Positions 1-13,600 are shown, counted from the first letter of the stretch. The stretch is DNA of 64,000 nt from Yamagishiella unicocca (GCA_003116995.1 BDSL01000014.1:248001-312000), one strand, 5' to 3'. Made by a program: numbers and translations. Notes: generated by a model not told the origin, from the letters alone.

Positions 1-127
1 GCGTGTTGCACGAATTGGGTGTACCGAGATACATAACGGTTTCGAATTCAGCGCTGAAGCAGTTTTGAGGGCACAAAAAAGCTGACCCATACGTTGGGAT
101 GCAAAACGGTGTCTTCCCCACTTGCAG

Positions 128-3100
128 TTACATAGACCACTTCATGTACAAAAGCCACCTATGCATCGTCACCGAATACTGCGATGCCGGCGATCTTTAC
201 CAGCTGCTACGCGCGAGGAGGACGGCTCTGCCGGAGTCGCAACTGTTGGACCTTTTTGCACAGGTTCTACTCGCGATTCAGCATGTACACTCAAAGAACA
301 TCCTGCACCGTGACCTAAAAACACAAAACATTTTTCTTACGTCCGGGGGAAGCATTCGGCTGGGAGACTTCGGCATCAGCCGCCCGCTAAACGGCACCAT
401 GGACCTGGCCTCTACCATTATTGGGACTCCCTACTACATGTCTCCAGGTGGGGTGAGCGTTGGGGAAGGCGTTAATGGGTTTCAAGGGGGAAATGCGTGG
501 ATAGGGGCGTTGGCGGCTGCGATTCCGCTGTGTTTGATGTGAACGAGTGGATGTGTGGGAGCGCTGGTGTTGACACGGTCCGTTAGGGGAACATGTGGCT
601 AAAATTACAGCAGTTGCATGGGACGAGGGCAATCATTTCACGAGGCCGAGGCCAACTATGCTAGCTAGGCGCAACTGAAATCCTGAAACAAACGCCGGAA
701 TTCCCAAGCGTTTGAACTACACACACAATCAAGCAATGGCTGTTATGGGGGGTACGCGGGAGGCTGCCGTCTCCCGTACGACGGTGAAAAAGGGATGAGC
801 CGGTGTACCGTGCGAGTCGGGCCAAGAGGCACTGGGACCTGTTCACTTCCCGATGCACGGACACCTTCACAGTCCGTTTAGAGACCGTGCCCTAAGCCTT
901 CATGACTCAGTTCCCTGCCACTGTGTACGACATGCGCAGAGGTCATGTCTTCCATGCCGTACGACTTCAAGTCCGACATGTGGTCCCTGGGATGCGTTTT
1001 GTACGAGATGATGAGCCTCAAGCATGCCTTTGATGCCACCGACATGTCCAGCCTCGTCATGAAGATCCTTCGTGGGGAGCACCTGCCTATCCCCCAGGCG
1101 AGTACGCGGAAGATGGGTGGAGTTGAGGAAAGCCCGTGGACTAGGAAGCCGAGTAGGAAGCTGTGGAAAATGGGTGGGGTGGGGTGGGGTGGGGAAGGGC
1201 GCCGTTGGCTGGGGCGCAACCGGCTGCGGAGGAGACGTCTGGGAGCCGCGACATGGCGCAAGGCCTCCATGGCGCAAGGTTGCTCGCCGTCCTTCACTGC
1301 AACGGTCCTCAGCGTCGCACACCGCACGTGCCTGTGATAGTCACGTTGGGGCCTGCTGTGATAGTCACGTTGGGGGCTGCTGTGCGAACACACAGGCCTT
1401 CAGCCAGGAACTCAAGGACCTGGTACGGCAGCTCCTGTGCAAGAACCCCAAGATGCGTCCCTCGCCGGAGCAAATCCTGAAGATGCCTTTCATCAAGGTA
1501 CGACGCGCGCAGCTGACAGCAGACACGGGTTGTAGGCTGGGCGCTTCGTTCCTTTCAGCCGGGCGAGCGACACGGCACGCGATGCATTGGCGTACTGCAC
1601 GCGAGTTGCGGCGATTTGGGCCTTGTGCCGTAACGCCCAATGCCTGCCATTCTCGGGTCGTTGCCATCTCCTGTAACTCATCCCCCGCCTTGGAACCCGG
1701 CCCCCATACTGAACTCCTCTGTGCAGGAGTACCTGGCCCGCGCGCGGGAGACGGTGACGCTGCTGGAGCAGCATCGCGCCGTGGTCCGCGCCGGTGGCCG
1801 CAGCGGAAGAGGGACGGAGCACGGACAGGTCACGACAGGGTGCGTGTCGGGGGGCACTAGGCCGGCAGGCGAAAGTTAGGCGCGGCGGTTTGCTGGTGGC
1901 GCCCAGAGATCCTGGTGACGACAAGCTCGTTCGGATGTGGGCAGTGAGCGGTTGTCGTTGCCTCTGCTGCGTGTGCAACTGGGGTGGGTTCCGCGGCGAA
2001 GTTGAAGTAGCCTGACGCACCGCGCGTGGGGCTTGAGTTCGTGCTCCCCGGTTTGCTGCGTGCAGCACCGTATCCTTCCACCGCCACAGCTACACCACGG
2101 GGATAAACGTGGAGGCGGGTTCGGCGCCCACCGGCGGACCCGCGCTGTCGCCCGGCCAGCTGGATCGGGAGCTGGAGGCTGCGAAGGACCGGCTGCGGCG
2201 AATACAGCTGGAGCGGGATTCGCTGCTAAAGCAGGTGTGTTTACTGGGCCTCTGTTCCGGGTGGTGCGAGCTGCGTGCTTCGTCGCTCTGGCTCGTAGCA
2301 GATTTGGTAGCGGCTAAGGAGGTGTGGCGGCCGTGCTGCATGGCGGCTGTGTCCTGTGTTAGCTGCCAGCGGAAGCCCCCGGGCTGCAGATCCTGGTGCG
2401 TTTGGGTTGGGTGGCTTGGGTGCAGATGCATCGCTCGCCTGTGGACGCCTCGCCTCTTGAGTGCACTTCCGCACCGCACCGCACTGCACCGCACCGCACC
2501 GCACCGCACCGCACCGCACCGCACCGCACCGCACCGCACCGCACCGCACCGCACCTCACCTCACCTCACCTCACCTCACCTCACCTCACCTCACCTCACC
2601 TCACCTCACCTCACCCCCCCTCCCGTGCGCCTTCTCTGCCCGCGGAAGGCTCACGGCGCCGCACCGGCAAACTCGGTGTCGCCCAGCGGCGCCAACGGCA
2701 GCCCAGCAAATCGCCGTTACTCTGCCTCGCCACACCAGCAACTGCAGGCGCAGTCGCCTCCCCCGCTGGTGGGTCAGCATTCGGAAAACAACTTGGGTGG
2801 CCCCAGGGGCAGGGCAGGAGCTGCCGCCGGACTGAGCCCTGGAGGCCCTGGGGGACTGAGCCCCGGGGGGCCGGCGGCGGGGGGGGCGGGGCTCAGTGGC
2901 AAGTCCTGGCGGGAGAAGGAGGAGGCGCTGCAGCGGCTGCAGGTGGGGGCATGGGTAGGGGCTTTGGCCACCGAAGCGAGCGGCGGCCAGTTGCGGTGCG
3001 TATGAGGGGAGCGCACGTGCTCCTGTCGGGGAGCGGAAGGCTGGGGCGAGGCCAAGCGCGGGTTGAGGCTGTGCCTAGGCGTGTCCAGTCTACACGTCGT

Positions 3101-5735
3101 GCACTGCTATCTTGGGGGTTACGCTGTTTCTGAGTTGTGGTGCGGGAGGCAGAGGACAGCGGCTGGACAGCCGCTGCGGTGCCAGCGATCGTCAAAGGCC
3201 AAATAGGAGCCACTAGCACCGAAGCCCTGTGTTGCGCTTAGGTTGGGCGGGAGCGTCAGCGATGGGTTGGGTCGGGCGCTGGGGATCCAAGCACAATCCG
3301 ACCTTCATCGAGATCGTCAGCCCTCTCGCACCGCATTCGTCGGTTGTCACGGACCCACTCCTTAGACCTCCGTGCCCGTGCCGGTACTCCACCCTCGCCG
3401 CAGACGCGCACCAGCCAGCGCGAGCTGCCGCTGCAGATGCCGTCGTCCTCGTCCGCGGCACAACAGAACGGCGGCGCCGGCCAGTACCACACGCCCTTCC
3501 TGTCGCACCTGGCTGGCGACATCGACTCGGCTCTTGAGCGGCATCGCGAGCAGCGGCAGCTCCGCAGCTCGCGGCCGCAGTCGCCGGAATACGCCGGGGC
3601 GGGTGGTGGCGCTGGGAACGGCTCCCCGCCCAGCGCTGCAGCGATGGCAGCGATGGATCCCAGGGTGCGGATGGCCGAGGCGTGTGCGCGGCGGCGTGTT
3701 CGGTGGCGCTAGGGGCGGCAGCGGCCATGATGATGGTGGAACCGTGTCGCGTGATGGCAGGAGGCCGTCCTGTGTGGTGGTGGGCGTAGGCGGGCTGCGG
3801 ACGGTCGACGTTGCGGGTTCCCATTGGGTCCCTTTCTCCCATTCCCTAGAGCGCACGTCACGCCCCGGTAGCGCTCCCTCAGCGCGAAGCGCCATGGTGG
3901 GGCCGCCTCATGCTGCTGGTGGGGCCGCTTCATGCTGCTGATGGGGCCGCCGCATGCTTATCCCATCCCCTGCTGCCGCGTCGCAGACTCGCATGAAAGC
4001 CCGCAAGGAGGAGGAGGCGCGGCGGCGCGAGGCGGAGCTGCTGCACGCTCGCAAGGCGTACTTCGAGGAGCGCAAGCAGGCAGCCGCACGCTTGCAGCAG
4101 CTGTACACCCCCTCGCCAACGAACCACGTCGCCACGGGCAGGTATGGCGGGCTGGGTGGGCTGGGGTGCCGTACATAAGGGCCTGCGTCCATCCTAGGTA
4201 ATGAGGCACCTGGGGGTATTGGTATGCGGGGTACTGTGGGCCCCGAGACGGGCATTTAAGCGCAGTGGTGATGCGGTTTGGTGTTGCGCAGCTCTCGACA
4301 CACGCTCTGACGCCGCAAACTCTTCGGTGCTGCGCCGAGGCATTTTTACGAAGGCAGTTCAAACTATGACGGGAGTACGGCCAGTTGTCAGACTCCTGAT
4401 GGCCTCCTCATTACGGTAGCGCGCACACGGCCGACCTATGACACGCTCCTTACGGAACCACCTCCCTTACGGAACCACCTCCCTTACGGAACCACCTCCC
4501 TTGCGGAACCCCCCTTGCGTCCACAGACGCATCACTGACAGCTCGCCCATGTCCGCGCACGGTGACTACAGCTCCCCCCAGCAGCACCAGCACTACTCCT
4601 CGCCGCACCACGCGCACCAGAACAGCACCATCAGCCACGCCGGCACCATGGACATTGCGCTGCTGAGGGAGCCCAGTGGAGAAGTCGGCGGCCTGGGCGG
4701 CCCGCAGCTGTCGTACTACGGTGCCGGGGGGCAGTTGCAACGAGGGGCCACCGGGCTCGGCGTCAGCGACAGCGACGACGACTTCGAGTTCGGGGTAGGT
4801 ACCGTCACATCGTTCGGGCCCTGATGTTTGGGTTTGGGTTGATGATCGCACAGTTGATGTTGGCATTGCAGCAGCAGCAGGCACGGGCCGCTGCGCCGCC
4901 AGGCGTCCTGGTTCGGTTTGATGCTCTCCCTAGTATCCCTAGCATCCCTAGTATCCATAGTATCCCTAGGATCCATAGTATCCATAGTATCCCTAGCATC
5001 CGCATGCGACCTGCGTGTTGTTGCTGCTGCGCAGGAGCTGGGTGCGATGCAGGAGTTCGAGGCGGAGCTGGTCAACGCGGGCAGCGGGGTGTCGTCACCC
5101 TCGGGAGCCACGACCACCGCCGCGGCGGCCCCGCAGCTGCAGCAGGCCCTTGACCGGGGCGGCCTGGCGGAGCGCATACTGGCGCTGCGAGAGGTGCGCG
5201 GGAGGGAAGCCGGGTGCCTGGAATTCGCGCAGGAGGAACGGGCGACACGGCGGTGCCATGATGGCGCATCCAATCTGGCAAGGGATGGAGAATCGAGGGG
5301 GGGATACCGTAGGGCCACCGCGGCGCCGCCGGCGGGCGGCTGACGTTCGGGAAAGCCCTAGCTGCTCGGGTGACGAAGCCGCACAGCTGCCACGATGAAA
5401 GTATCGCGTCGGCCTTCCCTACGTTGTCACCTCCTAAATCTCCGTACCTACCTCGTTATCCGGGTCCCGCACGGTTACCGGTCGTTGCCTGAACCCTGCC
5501 TTACCCTTGGATCCTGGCCATGCCCCAGGTGTGCGCCTACAACCTGGGCCAGCCGTTGTACGAGCTCATCTACGGGTACATCCGCAAGCGCATGGCGCAG
5601 GGCCTGACCGACGACACGGCCTTCCGCCAGGAGCTGATGCAGCGGCTGGGCTCGGGGCGGATGCAGTACGTGCACCTCATCGACCAGCTCATCTACTTTG
5701 AGGATATGCATGGACTCCAGTCCGCGCTCATGTGA
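128..5735 (+). CDS. NEK (NIMA-related) Ser/Thr kinase, 5' end beyond window
   Basis: Exons inferred: <128-447, 940-1097, 1396-1497, 1727-1839, 2090-2234, 2649-2942, 3404-3664, 3987-4141, 4527-4794, 5035-5193, 5529-5735; about 726 residues are visible and all phases agree. The catalytic core starts at the hinge (LCIVTEYCDAGDL), then HRDLKTQN, DFGISRP, GTPYYMSP joined across an intron to EVMSSMPYDFKSDMWSLG, and the C-lobe ending RPSPEQILKMPFIK. The glycine loop and catalytic lysine lie left of the window. After the kinase come helical, Gln/Glu-rich segments (ARKEEEARRREAELL) and a conserved-looking C-terminus (LYELIYGYIRKRM...QYVHLIDQLIYFED) that resembles the C-terminal segment of NEK1/NEK5-type kinases. 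NEKs act at basal bodies, cilia and in mitosis; the cilium role here is inferred from family only. The intron after 1097 uses GC as donor. Exon 7 could alternatively end at 3676 on another GC site. Confidence 0.85.
2471..2615. repeat. GCACC/TCACC pentanucleotide microsatellite in NEK intron
   Basis: About 17 GCACC units (2471-2555) switch abruptly to about 12 TCACC units (2556-2615). It lies inside the intron 2235-2648 and ends about 30 bases before the acceptor, so it forms the polypyrimidine-like stretch. Long open frames on both strands here are artefacts of the 5-base period. Confidence 0.95.
4449..5001. repeat. Two short minisatellites in adjacent NEK introns
   Basis: 4449-4510 holds about 3.5 copies of a 17-bp unit (CTTACGGAACCACCTCC). 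4929-5001 holds about seven copies of a degenerate 10-bp unit (CCTAGTATCC). Each sits in an intron, just before the exons at 4527 and 5035; the exon 4527-4794 lies between them. Confidence 0.9.
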
Positions 5736-5917
5736 TGCGATCGCACCTGTCGCCGGGCGGGCTCGAACGGGGGTTCTTTCTGGGTTCGGGGCAGATGCAG
5801 TACGTGCACCTCATTGACCAGCTCATCTACTTTGAGGATATGCATGGACTCCAGTCCGCGCTCATGTGATGCGATCGCACCTGTCGCCGGGCGGGCTCGA
5901 ACGGGGGTTCTTTCTGG
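5646..5917 (+). repeat. 134-bp tandem duplication of NEK terminal exon end and early 3' UTR
   Basis: Positions 5646-5779 and 5780-5917 are near-identical direct copies with a 134-bp offset. Each contains the last 25 codons (from MQYVHLIDQL to SALM), the TGA and about 50 bases of 3' UTR. The second copy has no usable splice acceptor and lies after the functional stop, so it is untranslated. The few differences between copies (for example ATCGACC versus ATTGACC) point to a recent event. Confidence 0.93.
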
Positions 5918-6026
5918 CGCGGCTGCGGCGGCACAGGGTCAGGCGCCGTGGATGTGAGGTGTATCAGCTTGCGATGGCACGCCGCTGGGGTCCTGCTGGC
6001 GTGGCCGAGGCGGTGCAGGGTTTGAT

Positions 6027-6234
6027 GTCGTGGGCGTGAGGCTCATGGTCTGATCGTGGGCGTGAGGCTCATCGTCTGATCGTGGGCGTGAGGCTCATCG
6101 TCTGATCGTGGGCGTGAGGCTCATCGTCTGATCGTGGGCGTGAGGCTCATCGTCTGATCGTGGGCGTGAGGCTCATCGTCTGATCGTGGGCGTGAGGCTC
6201 ATCGTCTGATCGTGGGCGTGAGGCTCATGGTCTG
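6027..6234. repeat. 26-bp minisatellite, about 8 copies
   Basis: Back-to-back copies of TGATCGTGGGCGTGAGGCTC plus ATCGTC, with no spacers. It lies in the presumed long 3' UTR of the NEK gene. First and last copies carry a GG variant (CATGG for CATCG). Confidence 0.95.
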
Positions 6235-7648
6235 ACGATGGCACGTTTGTGGGCCTTCTTGTGATTGTATGCATGGGATGCGCGCGGCGGCGATGACGTG
6301 TCTCCTGAATCGCCGGTGTGCGCATGCAGTCTTGTCGTACGCTAGGAAAGCAAACTATCATTGTCCAGCTCCACGGGCATTTTCCTTTACTGCTTCTTTG
6401 TAGCCTTGTGAATTTCGGTGTTCGCATCCTGAAAGCGATGATTTTCTGGGTAACCAACCTTGAAGCTGCGTGTCGCGGGACCGTCAATAAAGGGAATGTC
6501 GTGAGATATTGACATCCTGCAGCCTCCGCTGGTCGCAATACTTGTGCCCTACAGAGTGTTTTCTTGTTGCTCTCGTTAAATACCTGACTTTTGTCAGAAG
6601 CACTTGGGCCAGGAGGTGCCCTTGTGGTTGAGGAAGGCATGCGGGGAAGTGCTACTGCTGCGGTAAGCTGATCATCTTTCCTGGCGGGTAAGCGAGCAGT
6701 TGGTGATGTGGATGGTCATGTATCCTATTTGTACACCCACGCTCTCTGGCCTCGCTGCGTATGTGACTGCCTAAATAGTTACCTTTCGTGACTGCCAAGC
6801 TAAATATTGTCGATGGTTTACTTCTGCGTTGATGGGTGGGTGTATGAGTGTTCATGTGTATAGCCTGACACGGCTGTGTCAGAATCTACGGCCATACTGC
6901 CCACATAAGCGGAGCCGGTGGGTGATACCGTATTTGTAGTATGGTACATGTAATGTTTAGAGCGATGGTAATGCGGCGCCTAGACCTCGGGCCGGGTACT
7001 GCCGCGACATCTGGCACGGAATGGCGTAATATCGGAATTGTGCATGTCGGCATCTACACCCAACTTAACCAAAGTCTCTACCGGCTGTAGTCTGGCACTT
7101 GATCGGTGTTCGATGTCTTTTGCGGTAGGTCTGCAGGGCCATGTTACCTTAACTGCGTTGAACGCGACCCAAAAGAGTCCCGTGGGTCGCTATGCGAATT
7201 TCGCGCTCACGCACGCCGCTGACTACGTTGTATACCGGTATATAGGTAGGGCAGCATAGAATCCGACATGGCTTTTTAGTTCTACACAAATCCCGTATTC
7301 CCATCCCAATACAGAATCTGTGTTTACAGCAGGAGTTGCGCATTCATTAGAATCAAGCCTTGTATGTTACACAATAGCTCGTCAGCAGCAAGGGTCCTTT
7401 CGTTTCAAGCATCACAGCCTTCGAGAACTTTTCAGGTTCTATCTCTCACTAAGGTTACACATTATGTCAATGTTTTTGGCTTGAAGATATGATTGCCAAT
7501 GATTTAGTTTCAAGGGCTTGCGAAAAGGAAGGGACGACCAAATCAGTAGCTGTGCTACACGCATTTGCTAAAGGACAAGACGTTTACATAGGGTATGGAA
7601 TCATCAGCGAATTAGGCTTGATTTTCATAACGAAAGTTGAGCGGGCCA
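6235..7648. other. Presumed NEK 3' UTR end and upstream region of the next gene
   Basis: No convincing coding sequence. A TGTAA at 6949-6953 is the first good volvocine poly(A) signal after the NEK stop, implying a 3' UTR of about 1.2 kb. The rest, 6960-7648, is lower in GC and should hold the promoter and 5' UTR of the 7649 gene. An ATG at 7489 opens a 70-codon frame that ends at 7701, overlapping the chosen start in another frame; it would be an upstream ORF if transcribed. Confidence 0.5.
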
Positions 7649-10600
7649 ATGCCTACCGATTGGGAAGGCGACCCGCCGGGCAACGGAGACGAGGAGTATA
7701 GATTGCAGGTGGGTACTCACTTCTGATTATCTATATTACGGTAACTGCTAAAGGCACGTCCTGCATACATCAAACGGAAGCAATCCGCGTTGTTCCGGCC
7801 ATCCAGATAGCGACAGAACCCAATGTTGCCAACGCCCAAAGCCAAGAGGAAGATGAGCAGATAGGATAGCGTGTTTTGCGATCACGCACGTACCCTCTGT
7901 TCGGTGTTTGTGGACACTGTTGATGCAGCGGGGTAAAGACGAAACTTCGCTGCCACGTTCCTGCAGCACAATTGCTATCGTGACGACTGTAGCTCTTCAG
8001 GGTCATGTCGAGGTGGAGGGGCGTGCCCCTGCGCTTCAAAGCTGTCAGCGGCCTAAGGGTTGCCTTGGGAGAACAAGGGTTCTTCCGGCGAGCAAGTCCA
8101 TGGGCAGTGACCGTTTGCCGCGTGTTTGCTGATTCCCCCCATAATGCGGGCATTAGTACTCTGAAAACCCATCTGCCTGTCTCGCTCTCCCTTGTTCATG
8201 ATCCATGTTCAGGCCTATGGGACAGCGCCGGCCTCCGGGCTGGGACCTCATGATGGCGAGGAAGACAGCTACGAGCCAGACAGCCTCGCTCTGCCAAGAG
8301 GGGCCATGCTTGTGGCAACAGACGACGCGCAGGGCGGGAGGAGGGAAAGCACAGCAATGGAGGGAGCAGAAAGCGCATTTCCTGTAGGAGCACCCATGGA
8401 GGCCGATGCAAGAATGCAGGACGTCCAGCAGGGCACGGGAGCCCCGCCTGCGGATGCAGATGCAGACGCAGATGCAGATGCGGATGCGGATGCGGATGCA
8501 GATGAGGATGCAGATGAGGATGCAGATGCAGATGCAGATGCGGTGCAGCAGGGGCCAGCCGAGTATACAGAACCGGCTGGAGCCGTCGGGTTTGGGATTG
8601 AAATCCAGTCAGCATTTGCGTACGTTGACGAACCGGAAGACCAAGAGGAAGCACCTCCCTGCAACGACCATGAAAGGATCGTCAGCACAGCAGCAACAGC
8701 AGCAGCAGGAGCATATTTACCTTATGCCATTTCCGCTGTTGATGCCGCGTCGATGGGCATTCCAGCTATCATGGCTACGGATGCCGCAGAGGCAGTTGGG
8801 GCAAGCCAATCAGGATGGCCAGCGATATCGCCTGTCGCTGAGCAGGCTTGCGACGCCTCGCCAGCAGCCAGTGTCAGCGCAGACGCTGGCGGTGCCTGGG
8901 AGGGAGGCGGCGATGGCGGTGCAGCAGCGTCCCCAGACAGCCCAATTGCAGGCGGCTCACCCGCCTCAGAAATGCCTGAAAGGCATAATGGCGTTTGCGT
9001 CGAGGGCGAATTACTGCCGCCAAACCCAGTCCCAGACCAGAGATTGTGGGTGACGCCAGAGGCACGGACTTCATGCAGCCCAGACGAGCGTGCTGCTGCT
9101 GCTAGCCCAGATCAGGTCCCTGTCGGGGATGCACCTGATACGCCGTCATCGGATTCGGAAGGGCTGACAGTTGACATGAGGCAGGCCCAGGGCGAAGTTC
9201 TGGAATACGATGGCCGAGCTGTGGACGAACCAGGGCTGACAGTTGACACGAGGCAGGCCCAGGGCGAAGTTCTGGAATACGATGGCCGAGCTGTGGACGA
9301 ACCAGGGCTGACAGTTGACACGAGGCAGGCCCAGGGCGAAGTTCTGGGATGCGATGGCCGAGCTGTGGACGAGCCAATAGGGCTTGACATCGCCGCAGCA
9401 GCGGAACTGGCGCCAGTGAACGCGGTTGTGGGAAAAGGGAAGGAGGCCGTGAGGACGAAGGCCGCAGCAGCGCCGGCGGCCATTCCCGCAGCTCCTGCCT
9501 CCGCCAAGTTGCCGTCGACCGCCACCACGACCGCCAGGAAGGCAGCTGCTGTGCCTTCCGGCGCTGTTGCCGGCGTCGCTGCTGCCGCCAAGCCCGCTGC
9601 CGCCAAGTCGTTGGCGCTCAAACCGAGCGCCAAGGCGGCAGCAGCGACAGCAGTAGCATCAGCGCCCGGCGCGGCGACGAGGACAGCCGCAGGGAACGTC
9701 TCGGCGCGGTCGGAGGGCCCGGAAGCCACAGCTGGCAAGGCGCACAAGAGTGAAATGCATGGTAAATGGCGGCGTTGGCAGCTTGACCGGTAGAGTGAAT
9801 GGCCGTGTTAGGCCAGCCACAAGAATACGGTAGTTGATGCCTGCCCGCCACCAAAGTTACTGGGCTTACAGAAACGCATCCGCCGGCCACAGTCGCGTAC
9901 CATACCTGCTTGCGTACGTTCCTTCATTCCGTTACATTGCCGAGTACGCACACCGCCCTTCAGGCATGGGGCATGCAGCATGTCCACTAACGCTGTGCAC
10001 ATTTCCATGCAGGAGCCCGCTCCCAGCGGCCCTCCGAAGTGCACCCGCTGCAAATCGTCCACGATGCGCCACACCCGGCAAAGCCCAGGACGTATGCCGC
10101 GCTCTACTCAGCGCGCCACAGCGCGGAGGTCGCTAGCGGTGATTTCGCCGCTTTGGTGGAGCGGCAGCCCAGCAACGCGAGCCAACTGGAGCTACATCCA
10201 AACTCAGAGGGCGGTGCACCGCGTCTAAGTCGTGACCCAGGCTCGAGCGGCTCGGACCATGGTTGGCAGCAACAGCCTCAGGAGGGATGGCAAGGGATGC
10301 AGATGCAACGGAAGCCATGGGAGGTTGAAGAGGACGGGCCGGACCTGATAGCGCAAACGGAGGCTGAAGCCGCGCAGCTGGGTATTGGGATCTACGACCG
10401 CAGTGCGTCGCCAACAATCTTGGCTTCACGGGACCTCGGCAGCCTGCAACAGGACGAGGAGGAGTCGCTGGAAGCAATCATGGCGATGGGGCGCCGGCCC
10501 GATGAGATTGCCGACATGCTCCTTGCGGGCATCTCAGGCTCTGCGGGGGGCATCGACGAAATTGACCGAGTGGGCGACAGCAAGGAGGCAAAGTGTCGGA

Positions 10601-13600
10601 GGAAGCAGGAGCAGAAGGAGCGGAAAAAGGCCCTGCGGAGGGAGCAACAGCTGCAGCGACGGCAACGCAAGCGAGCGCTCATGGGTCTGGACCCGTATGG
10701 TGAGGACGGCGACAGCGGCGACGGCGCATCTTCGTCCTCTTCTAGCAGTCGCAGCAGCAGCAGCAGCAGCCCTAGGAACGACAGCCGGGGCAGCGCTCCT
10801 GGCACGAGCAACAGCCGAGACAGCGGTAGAATCAGCGCCTATGACAGCCGCCCCTTGCAGTCACCGACAGCCGCTTTGACGGCCGCCAGCGTTGGACTCA
10901 CAGCCACGTACCCGCTGGACAGCTACGGTGACGAGGGGCGGATACTCAGCTCCGCAGGAGCCGCAGCCGCATTGGGGTTGCTGCTGCCACCACCTTCCCG
11001 CGGTACGCTATCGTCCGGGGCCGTTCCTAGCTACCTATACGACACCCAGCCTCTGTACCCGCCCACGTCAGACAGCATGACCTTCCAGCCGCAGCCGGGC
11101 ATGGAGTATCCGCCCAGCATCGCGCCCACCGCGTCGTCCGAAAGCTCTAGTCTACCCATGACCGGAGAAGCTGCCCGCTACGGGACAGGGCCGTTCGGCG
11201 TGTACAGTAGCAGCAGCGGGCGCGGAACCGGCGAGGGTCTGGAAGGTGTTGGCCACGACCGCAACTACTTAAGCCGGGATTCTCAGCTGCGGGGCGGCAG
11301 TGCTGCCGTGGGTGAGGTGTCTGGGATGGCACAGGTCGGAAGCGCGGCTATGGACACGGACATGGATGATTCACAATTCATGGCCACAAGGGACGAGCGC
11401 AGCCGCAAAATTGCCGTGCAGCTGGCGGCGCTGCAGGAGGAGAGCAAGCAGCTGCAGCAGCAGAGCATGATCCTGCAGGAGCGCACCAGGGAAATCGGCC
11501 GCAGCGTGGGCTTGCCCACACCGCCGAAGTTGAACTCCTCGCCGCGCGCGTCTGAGCGCCAGCTGCTACCAGCGGGGGCAGCGGCCGGCGCCTCTACAGC
11601 CGGACCCGCAGATCGAGCACCCGTGGGTGCGACTGGGGCTGCAGGCGCTGCGGCTGGCGCTATTCCTCCCCGTCCCCCAAAGCTGCCGTCCGCAAGCGGC
11701 ATGCGCGGGCCTCTGCCTACCACAACCGCAGTTGCTCTGGCAGATGCGGCTAGCCTCACAGACACTTTAGAGTCGCGGCCAGTTAGCGAGGTTGACAGCC
11801 TGAGCACGGCATCCCTTCAAGGTGTGGGCGGCCCCATCAACTGGGCGCTGCCCAACCGCAACCTCAACCCGCCCGCGTCGTCCCAATCCCCCATGCGGGT
11901 GTTCCCCTCTCCACCAAAGGGAGCCCGGCGGCTGCAGCGTGTGGGCAGCTCCTCCAGCCTCATGGACTCCATGCTGCCCCGGTGGGGGGAACAGGTCGAG
12001 TCGCCCATCTCCACGCCCATACACCGCAGCCCGGAAAAGCGCCCAGTGCTGCCAGCTGACGTCAGGGCAGGGCCGGCAGTCACCCCTTCATCAGGCGGGC
12101 TGCAGCACGTGCCTAAGGTCCCCTCGGGTGCTGCCGCCGCCACCGGCTTGGGGCGCGGTCAAGCCCCTGCCAAGAGCAGGCTGGGGGCAGCTGCACCAGG
12201 GGCTCACCAGCATCAGCACCCTCCACAGAACCAGCATCAGCACCCTCCACAGAACCAGCATCAGCACCCTCCACAGAACCAGCACAAACATCCTCCTGCC
12301 GGACTGCTGGCGGGCCCTATGAATCCACTGAACATGCCCGGAGGCCCGGTGCAGTATGGTGCTGGGCAGCTGCAGCCGGGAGACATGCTCTCTCCGCCCA
12401 TGCCTCAACATCCGTACCAGCCGCCAGCTGGGTGGATGGGTGGGCCGCTTGGAATGGTCCCGCCTATGCCCCTCCTTCCGTTGGCGGCGGGTCCCGCAGC
12501 TGGGCTTGGCGCCGCGGCGCCGTCTGTCCAAGAGCACCCAGCCGGCATCACGGGAGCGAAGCGAGGCCTGGGCACCAAGGGTCCGTCCCGAATACCCAAG
12601 CCAAAAACCACCGCCGCGACAAATTGCGATCCAGTTGGTCCTGCCTTTAACAGCGGCCCAGTTGTTGGAGGTGTCCCCTATGGTGTGGCGCCTTGGATGC
12701 CAGGGCCAGGGCAGGTGATGCCCATGGGACCTCCCGGCATGATGCCAATGATGCTGCCGCCATACGGTGAGTCGGACGCCCTGCACACAAGTTTTTACGG
12801 AGTGGAAGGACATTTATTGTCATTAACAATGCGGTTGTCTTATTCTTCGCGTATTGTGGCCCGTACACAACACACAGTGGTAATGTGGCCCCTAGCACCC
12901 AGACAACTGCAGCGACATTCATGCCGTATTACTGAAACACCTGCACCGCTCTTCAGGGCGAAATACATTTTGGTCTGCACTAACATTGCCATCGCTGATA
13001 ACTTCAGGCGCAATTATGCAGCAACCTATCGGCCCTTGGATGGGCATGGCAGAACAGCGGCCACCCGTTGGGCCAGGAGCCAATGGTGTCGGAGGCAAGG
13101 AGCACAGCATCACCTCTGGTCGTGCAAAGCCTACGCAGATGACTGACGACGATCCATATGCGGGCTTGCCGTTTGGCCTGCCGGGGCCGATGGGCTTAAT
13201 GGGCCCATCGGGTTTCGTGGGCTTCCCTGGAGGCCCCGCTGGCATGATGCCCACCGCTGGCTTCCTGCCGCCTCCTGGTCAAGGGTTTGACCCACAGCAG
13301 CTGCGACAGGCCGACGGCTTGCTCCCGCCCGTGAAACTGCAGCGAGGCAAGGGCAAAATGAGCAGGAGTGCACCCCCTGGCACACATGCTAGAGGCGCGG
13401 GCAGCGAACCAAATATGATGGTCGGGCCGAACGGGGGCGGACCAATGTATGACCTCGGTAATGCTGTAGGTATGGGCCCAGGGCTGGGGCCCTGGCCTGG
13501 AATGGGTGGTATGTATGGAATGGTGCCCCAGCCACAAGGAAACATGTTCAACGGGGCCGGTGGCATGGAGGTGGCTGTGATGGCGCAGCGCGCAAATGCT

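Noticed and set aside
2090..2559. Minus-strand frames of repeating MRCGAV
   Set aside because: Translation of the GCACC pentanucleotide microsatellite in a NEK intron.
3665..3676. GC donor at GAG|GCGTGT for NEK exon 7
   Set aside because: A canonical GT donor 12 bases earlier (AGG|GTGCGG) is also in phase and is more likely.
6027..6234. Possible CRISPR-like array
   Set aside because: Units are directly adjacent with no spacers, and the genome is eukaryotic; a minisatellite.
7489..7701. Upstream ATG frame as the N-terminus of the 7649 gene
   Set aside because: It stops at 7701, before the donor at 7709, and is out of frame with the downstream exons. It can only be an upstream ORF.
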